From contig CAMDSI010000009.1 in assembly GCA_945906915.1 (NCBI GenBank), positions 1 through 24,207 on the forward strand: a DNA stretch of 24,207 nt, read 5' to 3'. The position numbers and the translations under genes were made by a program. Origin of the DNA: Spirosoma fluviale. Its GTDB lineage: Bacteria > Bacteroidota > Bacteroidia > Cytophagales > Spirosomataceae. The notes beneath the pieces were generated by a model. That model searched no databases and was not told where the DNA came from. It was given only the letters and a program-made list of their open reading frames with translations. The number at the start of each line of letters is the position of its first letter. Position 1 is the first letter of the stretch. Shown piece by piece: positions 1 through 7,610 of the stretch.

Positions 1-231
1 ATAATTAAGGCCAACACATACTATTTTACTAGGTCTAGCTACGCAAGACCCTAATCTTCCTGAAACGACAGGGAAATCTGTTGGATTTAATTTAGCTAAA
101 TCTGCTAATCCATTAGTATCAAAAAAGGATTCATTGAAATCAGAAAATAGGGAGGATACGTCGTAATATGCCCCATTTTGATAAATACAAGGTTTTTCTT
201 GTCCAAGGTTTCCTACTCTTGCTAATCTCAT
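1..231 (-). CDS. Fumarylacetoacetate hydrolase family protein, N-terminal part (cut by window edge)
   Basis: An open frame runs from an ATG at 229-231 off the left edge and gives 77 residues beginning MRLARVGNLGQEKPCIYQNG. The visible end, KIVCVGLNY at residues 69-77, matches the entry to the FAH catalytic domain in the ureidoglycolate lyase / 2,4-diketo-3-deoxy-L-fuconate hydrolase branch; the metal-binding acidic residues lie outside the window. In the non-phosphorylating L-fucose pathway an FAH protein cleaves 2,4-diketo-3-deoxy-L-fuconate to pyruvate and L-lactate. Its ATG lies 1 nt after the SGNH esterase stop, so it is the next gene of the fucose operon. The family is fairly certain. 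The substrate is inferred from neighbours only, since FAH proteins act on many diketo acids. Confidence 0.8.
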   Translation of the reverse strand, partial: MRLARVGNLGQEKPCIYQNGAYYDVSSLFSDFNESFFDTNGLADLAKLNPTDFPVVSGRLGSCVARPSKIVCVGLNY

Positions 232-232
232 G

Positions 233-907
233 CTATAATTTTTTAATAACCTCCCACATCGTGTCAGCGAGGAATTGATTACCTGCCTCATTTAAGTGTA
301 CACGATCCGAAGTTAGTATCCCTTTTTCCTTGTTTTCGATATTGTTTTTTGATTCGTAGTCCATAAATGCTTTTCGAAGGTCAATCAATTGCAGGCTATT
401 ATCTTTTGCAATTTTTTTAATGATTGCTGCATAGGCATTCAGGTCTCCATCGTTTTCATTAGAGTTATCAAACTTCTCACCAATGACTGTAGGTGTACAG
501 ATAACTACTTGAGCATTAGCTTTTTGAATCTTCTTAATTAAAGCAGTATAGAATCTTTCAAATTTGTCTGCATCTGTTCCTGTACGAGAACTTGTTTTAT
601 GCCAAACGTCGTTAATACCAATGTAAATAATTACAATATTGGGATTCTTAGCCACCACATCTTCTTCGTGACGTAAGTATAAATCGTATACTTTATTACC
701 TCCAATACCTGCTCCAATTAATTCATATTGGTTGGAAAGACCTTGAGAAGCGATCATTTCGGTCATTTTGGTAATATAACCGGTCTTATTCACTCCAGCT
801 TGTGTGATGGAGTCTCCAAAGAAAACGATGCGCTTAGGACCGTCTTTCTTAAATGAACTTAAAGATGTTCCCAAAATCAATAACAGGCAAATCAGTTGTT
901 TTTTCAT
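233..907 (-). CDS. Secreted SGNH/GDSL-family esterase (probable carbohydrate acetylesterase)
   Basis: This 224-residue protein has a signal peptide (hydrophobic residues 5-18; no lipobox seen), so it should be exported. All SGNH blocks are visible: GDSIT at 31-35 with nucleophile Ser33, the block II glycine in GAGIGGNK around 65-72, GIND at 97-100 with oxyanion Asn99, and DRVH at 201-204 giving catalytic Asp201 and His204. Such proteins remove acyl, mostly acetyl, groups from sugars or lysophospholipids. The gene lies 4 nt after the SDR and 1 nt before the FAH gene, inside the fucose operon. It is therefore plausibly an esterase that strips acetyl groups from fucose-containing glycans before fucosidase action. 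The fold is certain; the substrate is inferred. A rhamnogalacturonan-acetylesterase-like or lysophospholipase role cannot be excluded. Confidence 0.85.
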   Translation of the reverse strand: MKKQLICLLLILGTSLSSFKKDGPKRIVFFGDSITQAGVNKTGYITKMTEMIASQGLSNQYELIGAGIGGNKVYDLYLRHEEDVVAKNPNIVIIYIGINDVWHKTSSRTGTDADKFERFYTALIKKIQKANAQVVICTPTVIGEKFDNSNENDGDLNAYAAIIKKIAKDNSLQLIDLRKAFMDYESKNNIENKEKGILTSDRVHLNEAGNQFLADTMWEVIKKL

Positions 908-911
908 AGGT

Positions 912-1652
912 CTAGTTGTTTAAATAAAGGAATCCACCGTCAATGGGATAATCACAACCAGTGATAAATGCGGCTTCATCGGAACATAAATATAAGGCTA
1001 AATGTGCAATTTCTTGAGGTTTTGCCATCCGACCAATGGGTTGAGTAGCAGAAAGTTTTTCAAACATCTCTTTTTGTTGATCTGGGTAGTTTTTGGCAAT
1101 AAAACCATCCACAAAAGGGGTATGAACTCTACCCGGCGAAATACAATTACAACGAATTCCTTGGTGAATATAATCTTTAGCGACTGATTGTGTCATGGAT
1201 TTTATCGCACCTTTGGTCATAGAATAACCAAATCGGTCTGGAATACCGACCGAGGCTGCTACGGATGCCATATTTAAAATCACCCCCGATTTTTGTTCAA
1301 TCATAGCTGGAATAAAGGCATACATGCAATGGTAGGCTCCTTTTACATTTACGTCAAAGATATGTTGGAAATCTTCTGGACTTGTTTTCTCCAAATTACC
1401 AATTTGTGGAATACCTGCATTATTTACTAAAATATCTAGGGACTTAAGTTTCTCTGCAATGGCTTTAACAGCTTCTAAAGACGTAATGTCAGCCTGATAA
1501 AAGGTTATATCTGACGGCATTGGATCCGTAGATGGCTTCAAGTCAATAATATGAACCTCTGCTCCTTGCGCTAAAAAAGTTAAGGCAATAGATTGCCCGA
1601 TGCCGGAACATCCGCCGGTGATGAGTACTTTTTTGTGGGTTAGTTTGAACAT
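912..1652 (-). CDS. SDR-family oxidoreductase, probable 2-keto-3-deoxy-L-fuconate (or L-fucose) dehydrogenase
   Basis: A classical short-chain dehydrogenase of 246 residues. The nucleotide-binding motif TGGCSGIG is at 12-19, NNAG at 77-80, and the catalytic Ser130, Tyr143 and Lys147 (YSMTK) are all present. An acidic residue at the end of beta-2 (HIIDLKP, Asp37) points to NAD+ rather than NADP+. In the Xanthomonas-type fucose pathway an SDR oxidises 2-keto-3-deoxy-L-fuconate to the 2,4-diketo acid, the substrate of the FAH hydrolase two genes downstream; this is the favoured role. SDRs also serve as L-fucose dehydrogenase, so the first step is a second possibility. The gene is separated from the upstream dehydratase by a 142-bp repeat patch and from the downstream esterase by 4 nt. 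Fold certain, step inferred. Confidence 0.85.
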   Translation of the reverse strand: MFKLTHKKVLITGGCSGIGQSIALTFLAQGAEVHIIDLKPSTDPMPSDITFYQADITSLEAVKAIAEKLKSLDILVNNAGIPQIGNLEKTSPEDFQHIFDVNVKGAYHCMYAFIPAMIEQKSGVILNMASVAASVGIPDRFGYSMTKGAIKSMTQSVAKDYIHQGIRCNCISPGRVHTPFVDGFIAKNYPDQQKEMFEKLSATQPIGRMAKPQEIAHLALYLCSDEAAFITGCDYPIDGGFLYLNN

Positions 1653-1794
1653 AATAATCAGTTGTCAGTGGACAGTATCCAGTATTCAGTAGTCCGGAGG
1701 GAATGAGTCCGAAGTCCGGAGTTAAAGAGTACGGAGGTTCCATATCTATACTCTATAATCTCTAATCTCTAATCTACCATTCACCATTTACAAT
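1653..1794 (-). repeat. Degenerate period-7 repeat patch inside the fucose operon
   Basis: Read on the minus strand, the whole gap can be parsed into mostly 7-nt units that change stepwise. One block is AATTGTA, AATGGTG, AATGGT; the next is GATTAGA, GATTAGA, GATTATA, GAGTATA; then CTCCGTA, CTCTTTAA, CTCCGGA, CTTCGGA, CTCATTC, CCTCCGGA; finally CTACTGA, ATACTGG, ATACTGT, CCACTGA, CAACTGA. A few units are 6 or 8 nt. The patch separates two genes of an operon whose other junctions are 4 nt or less. It resembles the short tandemly repeated heptanucleotide sequences described in cyanobacteria. No credible gene or terminator was seen in it. Confidence 0.7.
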
Positions 1795-3444
1795 TTAAAG
1801 TGAAACTCCTCTCCTCCAGAACATAAAGTCATCTTGCCCTAGATCCATTGCTTTCGTATTAATCTCGCCAGAAGCTAATTTGATAATGTATTCCAATACT
1901 TCTTCTCCCATTTGTTCCACGGTTTTTTCACCTGAAATGATGGGACCACAATTGATATCAATGATTTCTGGAAGTTTATCGGCTAGTTTCGTATTTGTTG
2001 ATAATTTAACCATGGGGCTAATTGGATTGCCAGTAGGTGTACCTAAACCTGTAGTGAACAACTGAATGGTGGCACCAGCACCTGCCATTCCAGTGGTGGC
2101 TAATACATCATTTCCGGGCGTACAAACTAAATTTAAGCCTTTCTTAGTCACATATTGCCCATAGCCTACAACATCTTCAATAGGAGATGATCCAGCTTTC
2201 TTAGCGGCTCCTGCTGATTTTATAGCATCCGTAATTAAACCATCCTTAATATTTCCTGGAGAAGGATTCATATCAAACCCTGCTCCTACTAAAGCTGCTC
2301 TGCGGGCATATTCACGCATTAAAAATCCAAAATTATCAGCAACCTCTTTTGTAACGGATCTATTTTGTAACTCCTGCTCCACACCACATAACTCAGGGAA
2401 TTCCGCAATCATGACCGTACCACCTAATCCTACCACTAAATCTGCTGTATGTCCGATGGCTGGATTAGCTGAAATTCCTGAGAATCCGTCAGAACCCCCG
2501 CATTTAACTCCTACCCTTAAAGCTGATAATGGAGCTGGTTGACGAGTTTGTTGATTGATCTCCACTAAACCCTTAAATGTTTGTAGAATAACTTCATTTA
2601 ACATATTCTCCACCCCACTTCCATTATCTTGTTGTTGTTCAAAGATGTATAAGGGCTTTGAAAAGTTGGGGTCTTTTTCGAATAATTTTTCTTTGAAAAC
2701 TTCAATTTGAGAATGCTGGCAACCTAAGCTTAACACGGTAATGCCACCTACATTTGGGTTTAGACAATAACCTGCTAATAAAGCACATAGACTTAAGGAG
2801 TCATCTTTATTTTCGCCACAGCCACTTTCGTGCGTTAAAAATTTAATTCCATCTACCTGGGGGAATTGGGACGATTTATGAACTAATATGGACGCTGTTG
2901 AAGCTGTATCAATCTCCAAAGCTTTACCTTGAGCTAGTTGTTGACCTAATTGTTGCACCTTTTGAGTGAAGGGATCCATTTTTTGGAAACCCAAACCATT
3001 TAAAAATGCATTCTTTAAAAGTTCAATATTTCTATTCTCGCAGAAAACTAAGGGAATAACTAACCAATAGTTTTGTGTCCCCACTTGCCCATCGGCTCTG
3101 TGGTAGCCATTAAACGTTCTATTTTTAAATTTACTTACATCAGGTGCAGTCCAATGGTATTCTTGTTGTTTACCTACAAAATCAGTCGAAGCGTGATGAA
3201 GATTAAATGTATGTATTAATCCACCTTTGGGAATATCTTGACTAGCTAAACCGACTAACACACCATACATGAAAGCTTTTCCCTCTTTAGATATGGCTTC
3301 CGTAGTAAATTTATGTTTAGCAGCAATATCATCTTGTAGAGCTATTTCATTTCCATTATGGTTAATGATAGTTCCTTTAGGTAGATCTTGTAAGGCTACT
3401 AGTAAATTATCAGTTGGATTAATTTGTAAGAAAGTTTGACTCAT
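1795..3444 (-). CDS. UxaA-family dehydratase (altronate dehydratase-like), probable L-fuconate dehydratase
   Basis: This 549-residue protein has the full two-part UxaA layout: an N-terminal SAF-like domain (about 1-100) and a C-terminal galactarate/altronate dehydratase domain. Signature segments are GYHRADG at 113-119, HESGCG at 205-210, CGGSDGFSG at 315-323 and AEFPELCGVE at 347-356; the cysteines fit the iron-binding sites of the family. The annotated member, altronate dehydratase, makes 2-keto-3-deoxy-D-gluconate. No altronate or uronate genes (uxaB, uxaC, kdgK) are visible here, whereas FucP, a mutarotase, an SDR, an FAH protein and a fucosidase surround it. The likely reaction is therefore dehydration of L-fuconate to 2-keto-3-deoxy-L-fuconate. 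The ATG overlaps the upstream mutarotase stop in an ATGA, implying translational coupling. Family certain; substrate inferred. Confidence 0.88.
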   Translation of the reverse strand: MSQTFLQINPTDNLLVALQDLPKGTIINHNGNEIALQDDIAAKHKFTTEAISKEGKAFMYGVLVGLASQDIPKGGLIHTFNLHHASTDFVGKQQEYHWTAPDVSKFKNRTFNGYHRADGQVGTQNYWLVIPLVFCENRNIELLKNAFLNGLGFQKMDPFTQKVQQLGQQLAQGKALEIDTASTASILVHKSSQFPQVDGIKFLTHESGCGENKDDSLSLCALLAGYCLNPNVGGITVLSLGCQHSQIEVFKEKLFEKDPNFSKPLYIFEQQQDNGSGVENMLNEVILQTFKGLVEINQQTRQPAPLSALRVGVKCGGSDGFSGISANPAIGHTADLVVGLGGTVMIAEFPELCGVEQELQNRSVTKEVADNFGFLMREYARRAALVGAGFDMNPSPGNIKDGLITDAIKSAGAAKKAGSSPIEDVVGYGQYVTKKGLNLVCTPGNDVLATTGMAGAGATIQLFTTGLGTPTGNPISPMVKLSTNTKLADKLPEIIDINCGPIISGEKTVEQMGEEVLEYIIKLASGEINTKAMDLGQDDFMFWRRGVSL

Positions 3445-3776
3445 TTTGTTAGGCTAAATATATTTTTTGCGAGAACCCATTTAACTCCTTCTGGAGTTCC
3501 TGGGATAATTTTTTGGTAAGTAGACATGAAAGATTCCCATACTTGCACGACAGGATTATTAGCATCCATTTTATCTTTTATTTCAAAACTAAACCCATCT
3601 GATGCCACAATTTCAAGGCACATACGATTTTCAAATCGAAATATGTTCATTGTTTCAATACCAGAAGATAGAATACTCTCCTTGATTTCAGAAGGAATTG
3701 ATTCATGGTGTTTCTCATATTCCTCAATTAGTTTAGGATCATCCCGTAAGTCTAAAAATAAGATAAATCGCTGCAT
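3441..3776 (-). CDS. RhaM-like sugar mutarotase, probably acting on L-fucose
   Basis: This 111-residue cytoplasmic protein has the size and layout of the L-rhamnose mutarotase (RhaM) alpha/beta-barrel family. It starts MQRFILFLDL, followed by Tyr20 and His24 in YEKHH, matching the Tyr-x3-His active-site pair of RhaM, then the GIETMNIFRFENRMCLEIVA beta-hairpin. Such enzymes interconvert alpha and beta pyranose anomers so that a stereospecific dehydrogenase is not rate-limited. Position between FucP (TAATG overlap of stop and start at 3774-3778) and the dehydratase (ATGA overlap) argues for L-fucose as substrate. It is not a FucU-type protein by size or motif. The family call is good; the sugar is inferred. 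Confidence 0.8.
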   Translation of the reverse strand: MQRFILFLDLRDDPKLIEEYEKHHESIPSEIKESILSSGIETMNIFRFENRMCLEIVASDGFSFEIKDKMDANNPVVQVWESFMSTYQKIIPGTPEGVKWVLAKNIFSLTK

Positions 3777-5101
3777 TAGTCTCTAATTTCATACCCTTTA
3801 TAAGCGTAATAAATAATATAGGTAAAGCATACCAGCGGTATGCTCAATGCTGCCACCGTACTTACCTTAAATAAAGAGGCAGTTAAAGGTGGAATGATAG
3901 CTCCACCTACAATCGACATAATGATTAAAGAAGAGGCTAGTTTTTTTCCTTCTCCTAAGCCTTTGCAAGACAAGGCAAAAATGGTGGGAAACATAATAGA
4001 TTGGAAGAAATAAACAGCTATCAAGGCAATTAAAGCAGCTAATCCACCACCAAACATCGCTATGATAACGGAGATAACTGATCCAATTGCATATACCCCT
4101 AATACTTTATTGGAAGCTATTTTACCCATTAAGTAAGTTCCTAAGAAGCGTCCTAATAAGAAGATAATAAAGGCAAATGAAGCATGAAAACTAGCAATTT
4201 GCGTAGGGCTCATTGAATCACTTATTTGGTATATTTTTTCCACTAACCATAAATTATCATTTTTTGCTAAGTCTAATTTTAGATCGACAAAATTTCCCCA
4301 CAATGAAACTTGTGCACCTAGGTTTAAAAACTGAGCTAAAATACCTAAGACTAAATGTTTTCTTTTTAATAAACTGGCTATCGTAATTTTTGACTTTGAT
4401 ACTTCCTCTGATTCAAGTTCTGGCATTTTAGTAAATACAAACAATAGTGCAACTAAAGCTACTATCACCCCAATGATTATATAAGGCATTTGAACAGAGG
4501 ATGCTTGGCTTACCCGAATGGCTTCAGCTTCAGCAGCAGGCAGTGCTTGAATCATTTCGCGTGAATATTCTTTATCTGAAAAGATGAATAATCCACCAAT
4601 GATGGGTCCTAAAATGATACTCATGCCATTAAAGGATTGAGCTAAATTAAGACGAAAATCTCCTTTTTCGGGATCTCCTAATACAGTAACGTATAAATTA
4701 GCCGCCGTTTCTAAGAAGGCAATTCCTGAAGCAATTAAGAAAAGAGCTGCTAAAAAGAAACTATACACCCTAACTTCGGATGCAGGATAAAACAAGAAGG
4801 CGCCCGCTGCATAAAGAACTAATCCCATTATTATTCCGGCCTTATAACCCATTTTCTTCATGACATATCCAGCTGGAAGTGCCATGGCAAAATAGCCAAA
4901 ATAAAACGCGGTTTCTACAATATTGGCCTGCCAACGTTGTAAATCAAGAGCTGTTTGGAATTGTTTTACGAGGGAACCATTTAGACTATTCGCAAGCCCC
5001 CATAAAAAAAATAAACTGGTGACTAAAATAAACGGAATCGTATAAGAACTAGTTTCCGAATTTTTGATGGTTGTTTTCTCGTCGTTTAGAGGTAATGCCA
5101 T
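3776..5101 (-). CDS. fucP: FucP-family L-fucose MFS symporter
   Basis: A 441-residue major facilitator protein with about 12 membrane segments that follows E. coli FucP closely at the N-terminal half: FFLWGLANSLN at 31-41, QFQTALDL at 47-54, AFYFGYF at 65-71, the MKKMGYKAGII loop at 81-91, LETAAN at 130-135 and the FRLNLAQSFN stretch after it. It should import L-fucose across the inner membrane. Glu131 corresponds to the essential Glu135 of E. coli FucP. However, Gly42 (codon GGT) stands where E. coli has the essential proton-coupling Asp46; the offset of 4 is the same at both sites, so the alignment is sound. It is the first gene of the minus-strand fucose operon. A related sugar (L-galactose, D-arabinose) could also be carried. 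Confidence 0.88.
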   Translation of the reverse strand: MALPLNDEKTTIKNSETSSYTIPFILVTSLFFLWGLANSLNGSLVKQFQTALDLQRWQANIVETAFYFGYFAMALPAGYVMKKMGYKAGIIMGLVLYAAGAFLFYPASEVRVYSFFLAALFLIASGIAFLETAANLYVTVLGDPEKGDFRLNLAQSFNGMSIILGPIIGGLFIFSDKEYSREMIQALPAAEAEAIRVSQASSVQMPYIIIGVIVALVALLFVFTKMPELESEEVSKSKITIASLLKRKHLVLGILAQFLNLGAQVSLWGNFVDLKLDLAKNDNLWLVEKIYQISDSMSPTQIASFHASFAFIIFLLGRFLGTYLMGKIASNKVLGVYAIGSVISVIIAMFGGGLAALIALIAVYFFQSIMFPTIFALSCKGLGEGKKLASSLIIMSIVGGAIIPPLTASLFKVSTVAALSIPLVCFTYIIYYAYKGYEIRD

Positions 5102-5183
5102 GTTGAATTATTTTATATAAAAGTCAAAACACTCCTTAATTTACCTCCTTTTATTTAATTTTATTGCAAACCAAATTAACATA

Positions 5184-7610
5184 ATGAGAAATTACTTTGC
5201 CTTCCTTCTTTTACTCAGTTGTATTAGCCTTTCTGGTCAGATTAAATCACCAGAGGAATTTTTGGGCTACCCTATTGGCACAAAATTCACTTACCATCAT
5301 CAAATTATAGCCTATAGTCGTTATTTAGCTTCTCAAAGTGCTGGATTTGCTCAATGGCAAGTATATGGTCATACGAATGAAGGTCGCGAACAAGGCCAAA
5401 TGATCATTGCTAATTTACCGGTAGGTGTTAGCCTAGAGCAAGTTCAATCAAATCACCAAAAGAGAATTCAAGGTGAAAAAGGGGATCCTTCACTCCCAGT
5501 GATTATCAATCTTTCCTTTAATGTCCACGGTAATGAAGCAGCTGGAAGTGAGGCCGCATTGAATACATTGTACGCTTTGATTTCCAAACCCAATAAATCT
5601 ATTCCTTATGTCATTTTAATTGATCCTTGCATTAATCCGGATGGTCGCGATGCTTATGTGACTCAATACAATCGCCGAAATTTTATTGCAGGAGGAAATC
5701 CAGATCCAAATGATCAAGAGCATTACGAAGGAATAACTTCTGGCCGTTATAATCACTTCTCTTTTGATTTGAACCGTGATTGGGTTTGGCAGACACAAAA
5801 AGAAACCCAACAACGATTGAAATTCTATCGTTCATGGATGCCCATGATGCACGCGGATTTTCATGAGCAAAGTTACCAGCACTCGTACTATTTTCCACCC
5901 GCAGCGAAGCCTTATTTGAATTTTATTGCTCAGTCGACTAAAGATTTGCAGGAAAGTGTAGGTCGTTCTTTTTCTAAGCTCTTTGATGAAAAAAAGTGGC
6001 CTTACTTTACCAATGAAGTATATGATTTATTGTATCCTGGCTACGGAGACACCTACCCAATTTTGAATGGTGCCTTAGGTATGACCTTAGAACAAGGAGG
6101 AATTAGAGGTGGATTAATTTCTGCCAAAAGTGACAGCGACACTATTTCCCTGGTGGATCGAGTTAAGCATCATTCGGCTTTGGCATTAAATTTAGTCGAA
6201 TGGTCTCTAGCGAATGCTGAAAATTTAAAGGCTTCTTTTTATGGCATTCATGATAAGTCTAGGACGAATCCGACGAATAAGTTTGCGTACTATTTTATTC
6301 CCGTTAAAGAACTAATTAAGGGTAAGGATTTTATTCAATTACTTGAAAGAAATAATATTACTTTTTCTTATTCAGATGTAGCTAAAAGTATACCAGCCTA
6401 TGAGTATTCATCTATGAAGCAACTCTCAATTCCATTGAATGAACAAGGTTTACTTATTTCTTCTAAACAAGCATCAGCTCCTTTGATTCAAGCATTGTTT
6501 GATCCAACGATAGCTTTGGAAGATTCTTTAACCTACGATATTACAGCTTGGAATCTACTTCAATTGAATGGATTTAAGGCTTTTGGTTTAAATGATAATG
6601 TTTTTGTTTCTAGTAAAATTAAAAAAGTAGAGGGCGAAGAGACGACTGCTGAAAAGCATTTGGCATATCGTTTTATAGTAGATAATTATAAAAAAAGTCA
6701 GGAATTAATTAAGTATGCCATTGATTTAGGTGCTTTGCTTATTTATAATGACGCTTCTTATTCTGAAGGTTTTGTACATATTATTACTACTAAATTAACA
6801 GATAAACAAAGGCGTGATTTGGTGGTTTTTGCAAGTTTTCGAAATATTCATCTGGATAATATGGAAACTTTTAAATCAAATGGAAATTACGACTTAGGTT
6901 CCACCCACTATAAATCAATTTTTGTTCCCAAAATCGTCGTAGTTATTGATCCAGCAAACGACGTAAATCAACAGGGCGAACTAGCTTATTTTTTAACTCA
7001 GAAATACGGATTTAAGCCTTCATTCATCCCTTCGACTCAGTTATTCAAATCGAATTTATTTAATTATACGCACATTATTTATCCCGATGGCAAGCATTCT
7101 GCGTTATCTACTACGAATTCAATTCTATTAAATGATTGGGTGAAGAAAGGTGGGAAATTGATCTTGATGGAAAGTGCTCGTAAGATTTTGGAGGACAAAG
7201 ATTTAGTGGTGAAAGAAGATACCGCTAAACATACCTCAACTTATGCGATGCGTGAAAGAGCTGAATTGTCTAATACCACTTCAGGGAATATGCTGCAAGT
7301 GGAAGTGGAAAAGACACATCCTTTGGCCTTCAGAATTAACGATTCATCAATCTATATTCTAAATCAAGTGAGTGAGTTCGTTAAGCTTCCTAAGGATTTT
7401 ACTCCTGTTTTAAAAACTTCTTCCAAGCCGAATATGATGGGCTTTGTAGGAGCTAATAAGAAAGCTCAACTAGCTAATTCTTTATTGTTAGGCGTTAAGG
7501 AAGTGGATAAAGGTAAAATCATCTGGTTCGGCTTCAATCCCCTATTTCGCGCGATTCCGAATCAAGGTCAAACCATATTTGAAAACTGTTTTTTATACGC
7601 TGAATTCTAA
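5184..7610 (+). CDS. Secreted M14-family zinc carboxypeptidase
   Basis: An exported 808-residue peptidase. The signal peptide is at residues 1-18, with likely cleavage before Gln19; an LLSC at 10-13 makes a lipoprotein possible but less likely. M14 residues are visible: zinc ligands His115 and Glu118 (HGNE), NPDGR at 151-155, NRD at 197-199, the third zinc ligand His227 (DFHEQ) and a catalytic-type Glu303 (LEQGG). The C-terminal part includes a glutamine-amidotransferase/DJ-1-like fold around 585-670 (beta strand KIVVVID, later KGGKLILMESA), as in other large Bacteroidota M14 proteins. It releases C-terminal residues from peptides outside the cytoplasm. Its TAA overlaps the fucosidase ATG (TAATG), so the two are coupled, suggesting joint work on fucosylated glycopeptides. 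The exact substrate is unknown. Confidence 0.9.
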   Translation: MRNYFAFLLLLSCISLSGQIKSPEEFLGYPIGTKFTYHHQIIAYSRYLASQSAGFAQWQVYGHTNEGREQGQMIIANLPVGVSLEQVQSNHQKRIQGEKGDPSLPVIINLSFNVHGNEAAGSEAALNTLYALISKPNKSIPYVILIDPCINPDGRDAYVTQYNRRNFIAGGNPDPNDQEHYEGITSGRYNHFSFDLNRDWVWQTQKETQQRLKFYRSWMPMMHADFHEQSYQHSYYFPPAAKPYLNFIAQSTKDLQESVGRSFSKLFDEKKWPYFTNEVYDLLYPGYGDTYPILNGALGMTLEQGGIRGGLISAKSDSDTISLVDRVKHHSALALNLVEWSLANAENLKASFYGIHDKSRTNPTNKFAYYFIPVKELIKGKDFIQLLERNNITFSYSDVAKSIPAYEYSSMKQLSIPLNEQGLLISSKQASAPLIQALFDPTIALEDSLTYDITAWNLLQLNGFKAFGLNDNVFVSSKIKKVEGEETTAEKHLAYRFIVDNYKKSQELIKYAIDLGALLIYNDASYSEGFVHIITTKLTDKQRRDLVVFASFRNIHLDNMETFKSNGNYDLGSTHYKSIFVPKIVVVIDPANDVNQQGELAYFLTQKYGFKPSFIPSTQLFKSNLFNYTHIIYPDGKHSALSTTNSILLNDWVKKGGKLILMESARKILEDKDLVVKEDTAKHTSTYAMRERAELSNTTSGNMLQVEVEKTHPLAFRINDSSIYILNQVSEFVKLPKDFTPVLKTSSKPNMMGFVGANKKAQLANSLLLGVKEVDKGKIIWFGFNPLFRAIPNQGQTIFENCFLYAEF

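Noticed and set aside
1543..1743. 66-codon minus-strand open frame through the repeat patch into the SDR gene
   Set aside because: It reads the period-7 repeat and then an alternate frame of the SDR gene, with low-complexity composition and no recognisable domain.
1653..1794. A CRISPR array
   Set aside because: Units are about 7 nt, change gradually, and have no spacers; there are no cas genes.
1795..3444. Uronate (altronate) catabolism as the role of the operon
   Set aside because: No uxaB, uxaC, KDG kinase or aldolase is visible, while FucP, the mutarotase, FAH protein and fucosidase all point to L-fucose.
5102..5183. A palindromic operator for a fucose regulator between fucP and the M14 gene
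   Set aside because: I looked for inverted repeats in this 82-bp divergent region and found none convincing; no regulator gene lies nearby.
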